Of a DNA stretch of 62,310 nucleotides, positions 17,643 to 25,996 are shown one piece after another. Positions within the stretch are counted from its first letter, which is position 1; each line of letters starts with the position of its first letter. The position numbers were made by a program, and so were the translations under genes. This DNA comes from Methylotenera_A sp040079935. Its GTDB lineage: Bacteria > Pseudomonadota > Gammaproteobacteria > Burkholderiales > Methylophilaceae. The DNA is taken from the NCBI GenBank assembly GCA_040079935.1, contig JBEBJI010000011.1:1-62310 (forward strand), read 5' to 3'. Under the pieces are notes generated by a model. It searched no databases. It saw only the letters and a program-made list of their open reading frames with translations, and was not told where the DNA came from.

Positions 17643-18137
17643 ATTATTCCCGCCAATATAATTCTAATTCTCTCTGGAATACCTGCTACTGGCAAGAGCA
17701 CCTTTGCGCGGCATCTTAGTAAAAATTATGGCTTTGCTCATTACGATTTAGAACGCCAATCAAGCGAGTGGCCTGATTCATCACTACATCCCATATGGGA
17801 AAATTCGAGAGTTGAATTCGTTAGACAATTACGATTACGTCATACTCGTATTGCTTTAGATTGGGGATTCCCTCCACCATGTCTTCCTTGGGTGCAGGAG
17901 CTATTATCAGAAGGTGTTCAACTTATTTGGTTTAACGGTGATATTTCTAATGCACGAGAGAAAATTATTGCCCGTGACCAATCAGATGGTACAAACTTTG
18001 ATAACCAAGTTTCGGCCATCCATGCAGCTTCATTACCAAATCCTCTCAATTGCAGAATCATAACTACTTTAGCTGCTAGCGGCGCGCACCTAAGCATAGA
18101 TGAAATTGAAAATTTAGTGTTTAACCAATCAAAATAA
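17643..18137 (+). CDS. P-loop (AAA/Zeta-type) kinase lacking a standard start codon
   Basis: The frame is open from 17625 (after TAA at 17622) to the TAA at 18135-18137. It encodes a convincing ATP-binding protein of about 160 residues: hydrophobic strand, LSGIPATGKST Walker A (17670-17702), HYDLE, and a late PLNCRIITT segment. No ATG, GTG or TTG lies between the upstream stop and the Walker A motif. The only candidates are ATT (17643, 17646, 17661) or ATA (17658). Either a rare start is used, the first codon has mutated, or only the internal GTG at 17892 is used, which would lose the nucleotide site. The family is that of small AAA kinases of unknown substrate. I see no internal frameshift or stop. 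Confidence 0.55.
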   Translation: MIPANIILILSGIPATGKSTFARHLSKNYGFAHYDLERQSSEWPDSSLHPIWENSRVEFVRQLRLRHTRIALDWGFPPPCLPWVQELLSEGVQLIWFNGDISNAREKIIARDQSDGTNFDNQVSAIHAASLPNPLNCRIITTLAASGAHLSIDEIENLVFNQSK

Positions 18138-18178
18138 TGCCTCTGGAAGCCGCATGGATATTGGCTCGCAGAGGCATT
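18136..18178. repeat. Palindromic terminator-like element A (ATGGATATT loop family)
   Basis: Arms AATGCCTCTG (18136-18145) and CAGAGGCATT (18169-18178) are perfectly complementary. An inner AGCC/GGCT pair follows, and the 11-nt loop is GCATGGATATT. T-rich sequence follows. It fills the gap between the convergent kinase and rpiA genes and even overlaps the kinase stop codon, so it probably ends both transcripts. It is one of five such elements in the window. Confidence 0.85.
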
Positions 18179-18196
18179 GTTTTATGCCAAAAAGGC

Positions 18197-18856
18197 TTAT
18201 TTCTTATACGTTTTTACGCCATCTGCCGTCGCCAACAACAACACATTCGCTGGTCTTGCAGCAAATAAGCCATTCGTCACCACACCAACGATTTGGTTGA
18301 TTTTCGCTTCCATCGCCACTGGGTCCTCAATTTTCAAGTTCCATACATCTAAAATCACATTGCCGTTATCAGTCGTAAAATCGCGCAATTTTGGTTGGCC
18401 GCCCAATTTAACTAACTCACGCGCCACATAACTTTTTGCCATTGGCAGCACTTCTACTGGCAATGGAAATTTGCCCAACACTGGTACGTATTTAGTTTCG
18501 TCACAAATACAAATAAAAGTTTTGGCCACAGCCGCAACTATCTTTTCGCGCGTTAGCGCGCCGCCTCCGCCTTTTAGCATGTGCAAATGCTCGGTAATTT
18601 CATCCGCGCCGTCTACATAAATATCTAAGCTAGCCACTGCGTTTAAATCGAACACTTGTATGCCATGGCCGCGTAAACGTTGGGCTGTAGCTTCAGAACT
18701 AGCAACTGCGCCTTCAATTTTATGTTTTACTTTTGCCAGCTCTTCAATAAACATATTGGCGGTAGAGCCTGTACCCACGCCAATAATGCCTTCTTTTACG
18801 TATTGAACTGCCGCTGCAGCGACTTGTTGTTTTAATTCGTCTTGAGTAAATGCCAC
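18197..18856 (-). CDS. rpiA: Ribose-5-phosphate isomerase A
   Basis: The enzyme interconverts ribose-5-phosphate and ribulose-5-phosphate, needed in the pentose phosphate and ribulose monophosphate routes. The 219 residues contain GIGVGTGSTANMFIEEL (near 25-41), the DGADEI motif (about 82-87, catalytic Asp) and KGGGGALTREKI (about 94-105, catalytic Lys/Glu). The length is normal. It is divergent from ilvA and converges on the kinase through element A. The call is secure. Confidence 0.97.
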   Translation of the reverse strand: MAFTQDELKQQVAAAAVQYVKEGIIGVGTGSTANMFIEELAKVKHKIEGAVASSEATAQRLRGHGIQVFDLNAVASLDIYVDGADEITEHLHMLKGGGGALTREKIVAAVAKTFICICDETKYVPVLGKFPLPVEVLPMAKSYVARELVKLGGQPKLRDFTTDNGNVILDVWNLKIEDPVAMEAKINQIVGVVTNGLFAARPANVLLLATADGVKTYKK

Positions 18857-18932
18857 GATGCTTCCTTAAAAAACTTTATAATGAGGAGAATTCAATATGA
18901 TACACCGCAACCAACAAGTTTATAAATAAGCC

Positions 18933-20459
18933 ATGCCCATAAATTATCGACCCAGTGACTATAAAGACCGCATAGAAAACTCGCGCGTGTACGACGTGGC
19001 AAAAAAAACGCCTTTGCAGTTTCAGCCCAATTTATCTGCGCGCATTGGTAACCGCGTTTTACTCAAACGCGAAGATATGCAACCCGTGTTCTCGTTCAAG
19101 TTGCGCGGCGCATACAACAAAATGGCGGGCTTGGCGCCTGATGTACTTAAGCGTGGCGTGATTGCTGCCTCTGCGGGCAACCATGCGCAAGGCGTGGCGC
19201 TGGCGGCGCAAAAGCTGAAATGTCGCGCGGTGATTGTGATGCCAACTACTACGCCCGCCATTAAAATAAATGCTGTAAAAGCGCGCGGTGCGGAAGTGAT
19301 TTTGTTTGGCGATAGCTATTCTGATGCTTATGTTAAAGCTTTGGAGCTAGAGAAATCTGAACATTTAACATTCGTCCATCCGTATGACGATGTTGATGTC
19401 ATCGCTGGCCAAGGCACGATTGCCATGGAAATTTTAGAGCAATGCAAAGACCCTATTGAGGCCATATTCTGCTGTGTGGGCGGCGGCGGCTTACTGGCGG
19501 GTGTTGCCGCTTATGTAAAAGCGGTGCGGCCAGAGATTAAAGTGATTGGCGTAGAAGCCAAAGATGCCGAAGCGATGACGGAATCGCTAAAAAAAGGTGA
19601 GCGCGTAATACTCGACCAAGTGGGTTTGTTTGCCGATGGTGCGGCCGTGAAACAAGTGGGCGAGCACACATTCAAACTCTGCCAGCAATATGTAGATGAA
19701 ATGATTGTGGTGGATAACGACGCGATTTGCGCCGCGATTAAAGATGTGTTTGAAGACACGCGCAGCATTTTAGAACCTGCTGGCGCGCTAGCAACGGCGG
19801 GCATGAAAGAATATGCGGCGCATAATAATTTGCATGGTAAAACCCTAGTTGCCATTGCCTCTGGCGCCAATATGAATTTCGACCGCTTGCGCTTTGTGGC
19901 AGAGCGCGCCGAGCTTGGCGAGCACCACGAAGCAGTGTTGGCGGTGACGATCCCCGAGCAAGCAGGCGCGTTTAAAACATTCTGTCGCTTACTGGGCAAC
20001 CGCAATATTACCGAGTTTAACTATCGTTTTTCTGACCCAAAAGAAGCGCATATTTTTGTGGGTTTAGCGATTGCCAACACGGCTGAAACTGGAAAGCTTA
20101 TTTATGATTTGGCCGCACAAGGTTTAAACGCCATTGATTTAACCGACAATGAAATGGCTAAATTGCATTTGCGCCACTTGGTTGGTGGGCGGGCTCCTCA
20201 GGCCGAACATGAGGTAGTATACCGCTTCGAGTTCCCCGAAAAACCAGGCGCGCTGATGAAATTTTTAGACACGATGGGACACGATTGGAACATTTCGCTA
20301 TTCCATTATCGCAACCACGGTGCTGATTTTGGCCGCGTGCTAGTGGGCATGCAAGTGCCGCCAAATGAACAAACTGAGTTTTTAGCGTTCTTACAGCACT
20401 TAGGCTACCCGTATTGGGAAGAAACCGAAAACCCAGCTTACAAACTGTTTCTAGGCTAA
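18933..20459 (+). CDS. ilvA: Biosynthetic threonine deaminase
   Basis: A PLP enzyme making 2-oxobutanoate from threonine, the first step to isoleucine. The 508 residues give a catalytic domain with the Schiff-base lysine in VFSFKLRGAYNKM (Lys near 56), SAGNHAQGVALAA and the glycine-rich VGGGGLLAG loop. Two C-terminal ACT-like regulatory domains follow (about 330-410 and 425-505), the form feedback-inhibited by isoleucine. The long two-ACT architecture separates it from catabolic TdcB. It appears monocistronic. Confidence 0.96.
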   Translation: MPINYRPSDYKDRIENSRVYDVAKKTPLQFQPNLSARIGNRVLLKREDMQPVFSFKLRGAYNKMAGLAPDVLKRGVIAASAGNHAQGVALAAQKLKCRAVIVMPTTTPAIKINAVKARGAEVILFGDSYSDAYVKALELEKSEHLTFVHPYDDVDVIAGQGTIAMEILEQCKDPIEAIFCCVGGGGLLAGVAAYVKAVRPEIKVIGVEAKDAEAMTESLKKGERVILDQVGLFADGAAVKQVGEHTFKLCQQYVDEMIVVDNDAICAAIKDVFEDTRSILEPAGALATAGMKEYAAHNNLHGKTLVAIASGANMNFDRLRFVAERAELGEHHEAVLAVTIPEQAGAFKTFCRLLGNRNITEFNYRFSDPKEAHIFVGLAIANTAETGKLIYDLAAQGLNAIDLTDNEMAKLHLRHLVGGRAPQAEHEVVYRFEFPEKPGALMKFLDTMGHDWNISLFHYRNHGADFGRVLVGMQVPPNEQTEFLAFLQHLGYPYWEETENPAYKLFLG

Positions 20460-20625
20460 TTGGCTGAATATAGCCGTATTTTGGTTGTATTGAACCACAG
20501 GCAAATTTAAACTTAACATAACTAATTGTTTATATTGAGATAACTAATGTATACTGCCTAGTATATTTCTTGCTTTATATTATTACTTCTGACCAAATTA
20601 TCAGATAAAACTTTGGAGACTTTGA

Positions 20626-21789
20626 ATGAAATTTGCAGCAACATTTAACAGACCATTTAATCAAGCGCGCATAAGCTTATTGGCACTAGCACTGATTGCA
20701 GGTTTAAGTGCATGCAATAAACCAGCAGAAACAGATTCAGGAGCAAAAACAGAAGCCACAATAGATGCCCCGCAAGCCAATACCAGTGCGGCTTCTGGCG
20801 CAGGTATCGCTTATGTATCTAGCCAAGATGGTGGCGTAAGTGTAATTGACTTGGCCACTATGCAAGTAACCAAAACCTTCGACGTTAAGGCCGCGGGGCC
20901 GCGGGGATTAGGCATTACCGATGATGGCAAAAAACTCATCGTGGCCACGCGCGAAAACGAAAGTATTTCAGTCATTGACACTGCCACAGGAGAAGTTTTA
21001 CAACAAATTCCAGTAGGGAAAAACCCTGAATTTGTGCGTGTTAGGGGCAATTTTGCGTATATTTCATCTGAGCCAAGTGCAAAAGGTGGCCCGCCGCCCG
21101 CACCAGGCGCAAAACCAGCTGAAGACGATGATGACGACGAAGAGAAAATCCCCGCAAAAATTGCAGTGGTGGATTTAGTTAAAGGTGAAAAAGTACGCGA
21201 AATTACAGGTGGCCCAGAAACTGAAGGCATTGAATTCTCTGCGGATGGTAGCAAGCTGGTCATTACTAACGAAGCTGATAACACAGTTACAGTGCACGAT
21301 ATTGCGACTGGTGAATTGCTAAAAACGATTCAAACACATGAACACGGCGACAGACCGCGCGGAATTAAAGTTTCACCCGATGGCAATACTTACCTAGCCA
21401 CTCTAGAGTATGGCAATAAATTTATGGTGCTAGATAAGGATTTCAACTTTGTGCGCACAGTGCCAACTGGGAATACTCCCTATGGGATTGCTTATGATGT
21501 CAGTGGCAAACACATTTATGTAGCTAATAATAAATCTAAAACACTAGAGATGTTTGATGCGGTTAGCTATGAAAAACTTAAAGAAGTAACTACTGGAAAC
21601 CGTTGTTGGCATTTTACATTCACGCCTGACGACAAACAGATTTTACTCGCTTGTGGTAAATCTGATGCGGTTTTAGTTATTGATGTTGAATCGTTTAAAG
21701 TTACATCCCAAATTGAAGACAAAAAACTACCCTGGGGTATAGTGACTTACCCGAAAAGTATGGGTAGTTTAGATACTAAATCGAAGTAA
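20626..21789 (+). CDS. YncE-like beta-propeller lipoprotein
   Basis: A 387-residue exported protein. The signal peptide ends in a lipobox (GLSAC, Cys near 30), so it is probably lipid-anchored. The rest consists of repeated beta-propeller blades with YV..QDGGVSVIDLAT, VATRENESISVIDTATGEV, IVTNEADNTVTVHDIATGE-type repeats. It resembles YncE and the beta-propeller proteins associated with PQQ-dependent catabolism. One blade has a Pro-rich then acidic insert (PPPAPGAKPAEDDDDDEEK, about residues 157-175), possibly a calcium or partner-binding loop. No dehydrogenase is adjacent, so the partner is unknown. TTGTTT and TATACT, 18 bp apart in the upstream gap (20527-20556), are a plausible promoter. 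Confidence 0.82.
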   Translation: MKFAATFNRPFNQARISLLALALIAGLSACNKPAETDSGAKTEATIDAPQANTSAASGAGIAYVSSQDGGVSVIDLATMQVTKTFDVKAAGPRGLGITDDGKKLIVATRENESISVIDTATGEVLQQIPVGKNPEFVRVRGNFAYISSEPSAKGGPPPAPGAKPAEDDDDDEEKIPAKIAVVDLVKGEKVREITGGPETEGIEFSADGSKLVITNEADNTVTVHDIATGELLKTIQTHEHGDRPRGIKVSPDGNTYLATLEYGNKFMVLDKDFNFVRTVPTGNTPYGIAYDVSGKHIYVANNKSKTLEMFDAVSYEKLKEVTTGNRCWHFTFTPDDKQILLACGKSDAVLVIDVESFKVTSQIEDKKLPWGIVTYPKSMGSLDTKSK

Positions 21790-21815
21790 TTTCAGATAAA
21801 ATTAGCTTAAAATAG

Positions 21816-21854
21816 ATGCTCTGCAAGCCAATATCCATGCGGCTTCCAGAGCAT
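21816..21854. repeat. Palindromic terminator-like element B (ATGGATATT loop family)
   Basis: Arms ATGCTCTG (21816-21823) and CAGAGCAT (21847-21854) enclose inner AGCC/GGCT pairs and the loop AATATCCATGC, the reverse complement of the element A loop. ATTTTTA follows. It lies between the convergent beta-propeller and EVE genes. The stem differs from element A but keeps perfect pairing. Confidence 0.85.
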
Positions 21855-21865
21855 ATTTTTAGGTT

Positions 21866-22324
21866 CTATTTAAGTAAATTTAGAATAAACTCCCAATCTC
21901 GCGGGTCAACTGGCGTGATAGACAATCTATTTCCTCGTTGCAAAATTCTCAAGTTTTCTAATTCTGGCGTTTCGCGCATTTCTTTTAAGCTGAGTAAACG
22001 CGTTTTGCGTACCAATTTCACATCCACATTCATCCAACGCGGCGTTTCTGGGGTAGCTTTTTCATCGTAATATTTGTGGCCTTTTACAAACTGAAAGCGG
22101 TCGGGATACGCGCGTGAGCTTACCTCCGCAATGCCCGCAATGCCTGGCGTTTCGCAGTTGGAGTGATAAAAAAGTACGCCATCACCTACACTCATTTGAT
22201 CGCGCATAAAGTTACGCGCCAAATAATTGCGCACGCCGTACCAATCTACCGTTTGGTTGGGCATGGCGGCCAAATCGTCTATCGATACATCGCCCGGCTC
22301 AGATTTCATTAACCAATAACGCAT
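21866..22324 (-). CDS. EVE domain protein
   Basis: A 152-residue single-domain EVE protein (PUA-like fold that reads modified bases in nucleic acids). The start MRYWLMKSEPGDVSIDDL is diagnostic, followed by WYGVRNYLARNFMR, GDGVLFYHSNC and the PETPRWMNVDVK stretch. EVE proteins are encoded close to zapA and 6S RNA in many proteobacteria, as here. The ligand is unknown. Confidence 0.93.
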   Translation of the reverse strand: MRYWLMKSEPGDVSIDDLAAMPNQTVDWYGVRNYLARNFMRDQMSVGDGVLFYHSNCETPGIAGIAEVSSRAYPDRFQFVKGHKYYDEKATPETPRWMNVDVKLVRKTRLLSLKEMRETPELENLRILQRGNRLSITPVDPRDWEFILNLLK

Positions 22325-22391
22325 TTTTGTCTTTCAAAAACGTAAGATTCTCGTATGATAACGTGAATGAATAATTTGAGGTTAAGTTGAC

Positions 22392-22751
22392 ATGGCACGC
22401 AATGTTTTAGGCACCACTTTACAAGTTTGCAGTTTAGACCCGCTAACGGGGTTTACCCGCACAGGTTGTTGCGAAACTGGCGCAGAAGACTCAGGCAGCC
22501 ATACTATATGTTGCCAAGTCACAGACGAATTTTTAGCGTTTTCGGTAAATCGTGGCAATGATTTAAGCACACCGCGCCCAGAATATGATTTTGGTGGATT
22601 AAACGCAGGAGACCGCTGGTGCTTGTGCGCAGCGCGCTGGCTAGAGGCAAGTGAAGCGGGTTTTGCGCCGCCAGTGATTTTAGAGGCTTGCCATGAAAGA
22701 TGTTTAGAAATTGTGAGTTTGGCGGATTTGAAATATCACGAATTGCGGTAA
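22392..22751 (+). CDS. DUF2237 family protein
   Basis: The 119 residues match the DUF2237 family: NVLGTTLQVCSLDPLTGFTR near the N terminus, DSGSHTICCQVTDEFLAFS and GDRWCLCAARW. The several cysteines and His-containing end (LEACHERCL) suggest metal or redox chemistry, but no function is established. It is a single-gene unit divergent from EVE; its 3' end faces the 6S RNA gene. Confidence 0.88.
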   Translation: MARNVLGTTLQVCSLDPLTGFTRTGCCETGAEDSGSHTICCQVTDEFLAFSVNRGNDLSTPRPEYDFGGLNAGDRWCLCAARWLEASEAGFAPPVILEACHERCLEIVSLADLKYHELR

Positions 22752-22781
22752 AAATTCCGCCTTAAAAACAAAACATATTTG

Positions 22782-22972
22782 CTGTGGTGTTGCCTGAGTC
22801 GTTAATCCTGAACCAAAAAAGTTCAGGTGGTAACAACCTAAAGCGCATTAGGTACACTCGCCAAGAGCATCTTAAAAGATAACTCAATTTAGAGCGCTCA
22901 CACCGCAACTCGAGTGGCTGAAACCTATAACAAAAGCTAGTTCAAGGAATTTAGACTCAAGCAACACCACAG
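22782..22972 (-). ncRNA. ssrS: 6S RNA
   Basis: A structured non-coding gene of about 191 nt. Its ends pair nearly perfectly over 19 bp (minus-strand CTGTGGTGTTGCTTGAGTC at 22972-22954 with GACTCAGGCAACACCACAG at 22800-22782). The interior holds further stems around an open central region, as in 6S RNA, which mimics an open promoter and holds sigma-70 RNA polymerase in stationary phase. It is directly downstream of zapA on the same strand, the standard proteobacterial position. A TATGAT box (22989-22984) lies about 11 nt upstream of the predicted 5' end. Confidence 0.88.
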
Positions 22973-23055
22973 AAAACAAGGCCATCATAGCGCGAGCTTG
23001 TGACGAACTGATGAAGGGAATTTAGTTACAACAGCTTATCTTTGCCTAGGTTTAA

Positions 23056-23343
23056 CTATTTTAGTGCTTCATCAATTTGATTCTGCATAAGACTAATCCT
23101 ACGCTTATAATCACCGATGTCAACATCGCCGGCTTTGGTATTGAGTAACTCGTGAGATAAATTGAGCGCGGTCATAATCGCGATACGCTCTATGCCCACC
23201 ACTTTGCCAGAATCGCGGATTTCGTGCATTTTAGAATCGAGATAACTCACCGCATCCATAAGGCCTTGACGCTCTTCATCGGTACACGAAACCGTAAACT
23301 CGCGACCCAAAATGGTCACATCTACAAACTTAGCAGCACTCAT
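23056..23343 (-). CDS. zapA: Cell division protein ZapA
   Basis: ZapA bundles FtsZ filaments at the division ring. The 95 residues show the beta-rich N-terminal head (VDVTILGREFTVSC), the SYLDSKM helix, GIERIAIMTALNLSHELL and a C-terminal coiled coil (about 68-95). The start overlaps the upstream zapB-like gene by 4 bp, and 6S RNA follows about 80 bp downstream, reproducing the conserved zapB-zapA-ssrS order. Confidence 0.94.
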   Translation of the reverse strand: MSAAKFVDVTILGREFTVSCTDEERQGLMDAVSYLDSKMHEIRDSGKVVGIERIAIMTALNLSHELLNTKAGDVDIGDYKRRISLMQNQIDEALK

Positions 23344-23540
23344 TCAGACCCCAAACCCATAGATTCTGCGCCTTCTGGCAGCGACTCGAGCAAGCCTTCC
23401 AGCTTATTACTGGCTTGCTGCATATTGTCTTTTGTTTGCGTTAAATCGCTACGCAAGCGAACATTTTCCTCGCGCAAATTGGCGCACAAAGAAATAAGCT
23501 TGCTAATTTTATCTTCTAAACTTTTTAAGTCGGCTTTCAT
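23340..23540 (-). CDS. Small ZapB-like coiled-coil protein (TIGR02449 type)
   Basis: A 66-residue, nearly all-helical protein with continuous heptads (LKSLEDKISKLISLCANLRE...). It matches the small coiled-coil proteins always encoded before zapA in beta- and gammaproteobacteria. I chose the ATG at 23540, preceded by GTGGGA, over the longer frame to 23576. Overlap with zapA (4 bp) indicates translational coupling. A role in division-ring assembly is inferred. Confidence 0.85.
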   Translation of the reverse strand: MKADLKSLEDKISKLISLCANLREENVRLRSDLTQTKDNMQQASNKLEGLLESLPEGAESMGLGSE

Positions 23541-23683
23541 AGTCCCACTATAAGTGAAAAAATCTATTAAAGTCAATAGCTAACGTGGGCTATTCAAAGT
23601 AATTTAACACGTTTTGTCTTGTTGTTGCATAAAAATTCAATTGTAATTACAAGTTAAATCGATATAATCAAATTTAGTTGTTA

Positions 23684-23886
23684 GGTGCCCGAGTTAAATT
23701 CTTTAACTTAGGTGAAACTGGGAAATAGGTGCGTTAAATCATTAACAATGCCTATGCTGCCCCCGCAACGGTAAGTGTGAAAAAGCTATGTAATTAGCCA
23801 CTGAGCGTAGTTTGTTAATTCAAACATGCTTGGGAAGGCTCATAGATATTGGCTTACAGCCAAGCACATAAGCCCGGAGACCGGCC
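23684..23886 (+). promoter_or_regulatory. Cobalamin (B12) riboswitch
   Basis: The sequence contains the ordered landmarks of the class: GGTGCC at the 5' side, GCTGCCCCCGCAACGGTAAG (the B12 box region, 23757-23776), CCACTG (23809-23814), TGGGAAGGC (23831-23839) and AAGCCCGGAGACCGGCC (23870-23886). It lies 168 nt before btuB and should repress btuB and the co-transcribed transporter when adenosylcobalamin is plentiful. The variable stem after TGGGAAGGC contains CATAGATATTGGCTTACAG, resembling the loop of the palindromic element family. A GC-rich section (23930-23980) before the gene may form the expression platform. Confidence 0.95.
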
Positions 23887-24054
23887 TCGCAACAAAAGCC
23901 TTATTTTAAGGCGCGCTAGGAAATGCCGCGGGGTGACGGTGTCAAAAGCTGTTGCTCCGTATTTTTGGTGCACAATTTTTGTCTGCTATATCCCAAATTA
24001 TTCCCTAGTTTTTATTCACTTGCATGCGGGGACGCATGTAATTAAGGGAAAAAT

Positions 24055-25944
24055 ATGTCTAAGAAAATCATCGCCAGCCTTATTGTGCTTGCATTCGCAT
24101 CACCCAGTTATTCAGCCGAAAACATTGAATTAGATGATGTGGTCGTTACTGCAACACGCACGCCGCAACCGCGTGAAACCTTAATTGCCGATGTAAGCAT
24201 AATTGAACAAGAAGAAATTCAACGCGCTGGGCAAACAACATTAGTAGAACTTTTACAGCAACAACCCGGCGTAGAAGTCAGTTCGAATGGCGGCACCGGT
24301 AAGCTTTCTAGCGTTTTTATGCGCGGCACCAATAGTGGGCATGTTGTAGTGCTTATTGATGGTATGCGCATTGGTTCTGCTACTGCGGGCATTACAGCTT
24401 TTGAAAATTTAACATTGAGCCAAGTGGAACGCATTGAGATTTTGCGCGGCCCTGCGACCAGCTTATACGGACAAGATGCGATTGGCGGCGTGATTCAGAT
24501 TTTTACTAAAAAGGGCGAAAGTACACCTAAGTTTTATGCCAATTTAGGCTACGGTACTTACGACACAACCATTGCCGAAGTTGGCGTGCGCGGCAAATAT
24601 AATGATACGGGCTTTGCGCTAGGTGTTTCAGCCAATACCACCGATGGCTTCTCTTCATTAGACACTAGCAATCGTAATTTAAATGATGACGACGGTTATC
24701 GCAATTTATCGGTAACGGGTAGCTTGTCGCACCAAATCATAGAAGGACATGAAGTTGGGCTTAATCTACTGCATAGCAAGGGCAAAACCCGTTTTGATAA
24801 TCGCTTTAATATTGACGCATTTTTTCCAGCATTTAACCCTAGTTTTTCTGATAATGCCGATTTAGAACAGCATAGCTATTCACTCTTTGCTAAAAATCAG
24901 ATTTTAAACAACTGGAAATCAACCTTACGCATTGGTCAAGGTTTTGACGAAGTGGTAAATTTTGCCGCACTTGGGCCATTTGTAAGCGAAAGCAAAAGTA
25001 TGTTCAGAACCAAGCAAAACCAGATTAACTGGCAAAATGACATTACTTTGCCAGTAGGTACACTTACTTTAATGTACGACAAATTAGAAGAGAAAGTAAA
25101 TTCGACCGTCGATTTTAAAAGCAAGAAACGTACAAACGAAGGTTTTGTAATTGGCTATTTGGCTAACTTGGGTGCGCATAGCTTGCATGCCACGGCGCGT
25201 GAAGACCACAATTCTAGTTTTGGTAATAACTTTACAGGCGGCTTGGGTTATGGCTTTAGTTTTAATGATAATTGGCGCGCCACAGCCAGTTACGGCAGCG
25301 CATTCAAAGCGCCAACGTTTAACGATTTGTATTATCCTGACTTCTTTGGCTCACCCAGCAGCAATCCTAACTTAAAACCAGAAAAATCGGATAACGTAGA
25401 GGCGAGCTTACGTTACCAAGATGGCGATTCAAGCGCATCGATAACGGTGTACGAAAACAACATCAGAAACCTGATTGCGCTAGATGCAATTACTTTTGTG
25501 CCGTTTAATGTCAATAAGGCGGAAATTCAAGGCGTGACATTCGCTGGCAACCAGCGATGGGGCAATTGGGAGCTAGGCGGTAGCGCAGATATTCAATCGC
25601 CACGCAACAATGAAACTGATAATCTTTTAGCGCGCCGAGCAAACCGCCATGGCAAACTTAATCTAGCCTACAACTGGCAAGATTGGCGCTTTGGCGCAGA
25701 AGCAATCACTTCATCCGCCCGCTATAACGATAGCGCTAATGAGTTCCGCATGGGTGGCTATACTATATATAACTTAACCAGCCAATATAAAATCAATACG
25801 GATTGGACAGTGCAAGCGCGCGTCAATAATGTTTTTGATAAAAATTATAGGTTAGCATTGGATGGCAACCCAGCTACCACTGGTTTTGCCTACAACACCC
25901 CTGGCGCGAATTTATTTGTCAACGTGCGCTACCAACCAGAGTAG
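24055..25944 (+). CDS. btuB: TonB-dependent vitamin B12 receptor
   Basis: An outer-membrane cobalamin transporter of 629 residues. A signal peptide (to about residue 20) precedes a TonB box (DDVVVTATRTPQP), the plug (QQPGVEVSSNGGTGKLSSVF, VLIDGMRIGSATAG, RGPATSLYGQDAIGGVIQIFT) and a barrel ending in YQPE. Placement under a cobalamin riboswitch and next to a BtuM-type inner-membrane transporter settles the substrate. No BtuF/C/D genes follow, consistent with BtuM doing the inner-membrane step. Confidence 0.95.
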   Translation: MSKKIIASLIVLAFASPSYSAENIELDDVVVTATRTPQPRETLIADVSIIEQEEIQRAGQTTLVELLQQQPGVEVSSNGGTGKLSSVFMRGTNSGHVVVLIDGMRIGSATAGITAFENLTLSQVERIEILRGPATSLYGQDAIGGVIQIFTKKGESTPKFYANLGYGTYDTTIAEVGVRGKYNDTGFALGVSANTTDGFSSLDTSNRNLNDDDGYRNLSVTGSLSHQIIEGHEVGLNLLHSKGKTRFDNRFNIDAFFPAFNPSFSDNADLEQHSYSLFAKNQILNNWKSTLRIGQGFDEVVNFAALGPFVSESKSMFRTKQNQINWQNDITLPVGTLTLMYDKLEEKVNSTVDFKSKKRTNEGFVIGYLANLGAHSLHATAREDHNSSFGNNFTGGLGYGFSFNDNWRATASYGSAFKAPTFNDLYYPDFFGSPSSNPNLKPEKSDNVEASLRYQDGDSSASITVYENNIRNLIALDAITFVPFNVNKAEIQGVTFAGNQRWGNWELGGSADIQSPRNNETDNLLARRANRHGKLNLAYNWQDWRFGAEAITSSARYNDSANEFRMGGYTIYNLTSQYKINTDWTVQARVNNVFDKNYRLALDGNPATTGFAYNTPGANLFVNVRYQPE

Positions 25945-25996
25945 CAGAACAATGGCGCATAATGTTATGATAACGTCCATGAAATTGGAGAATATG

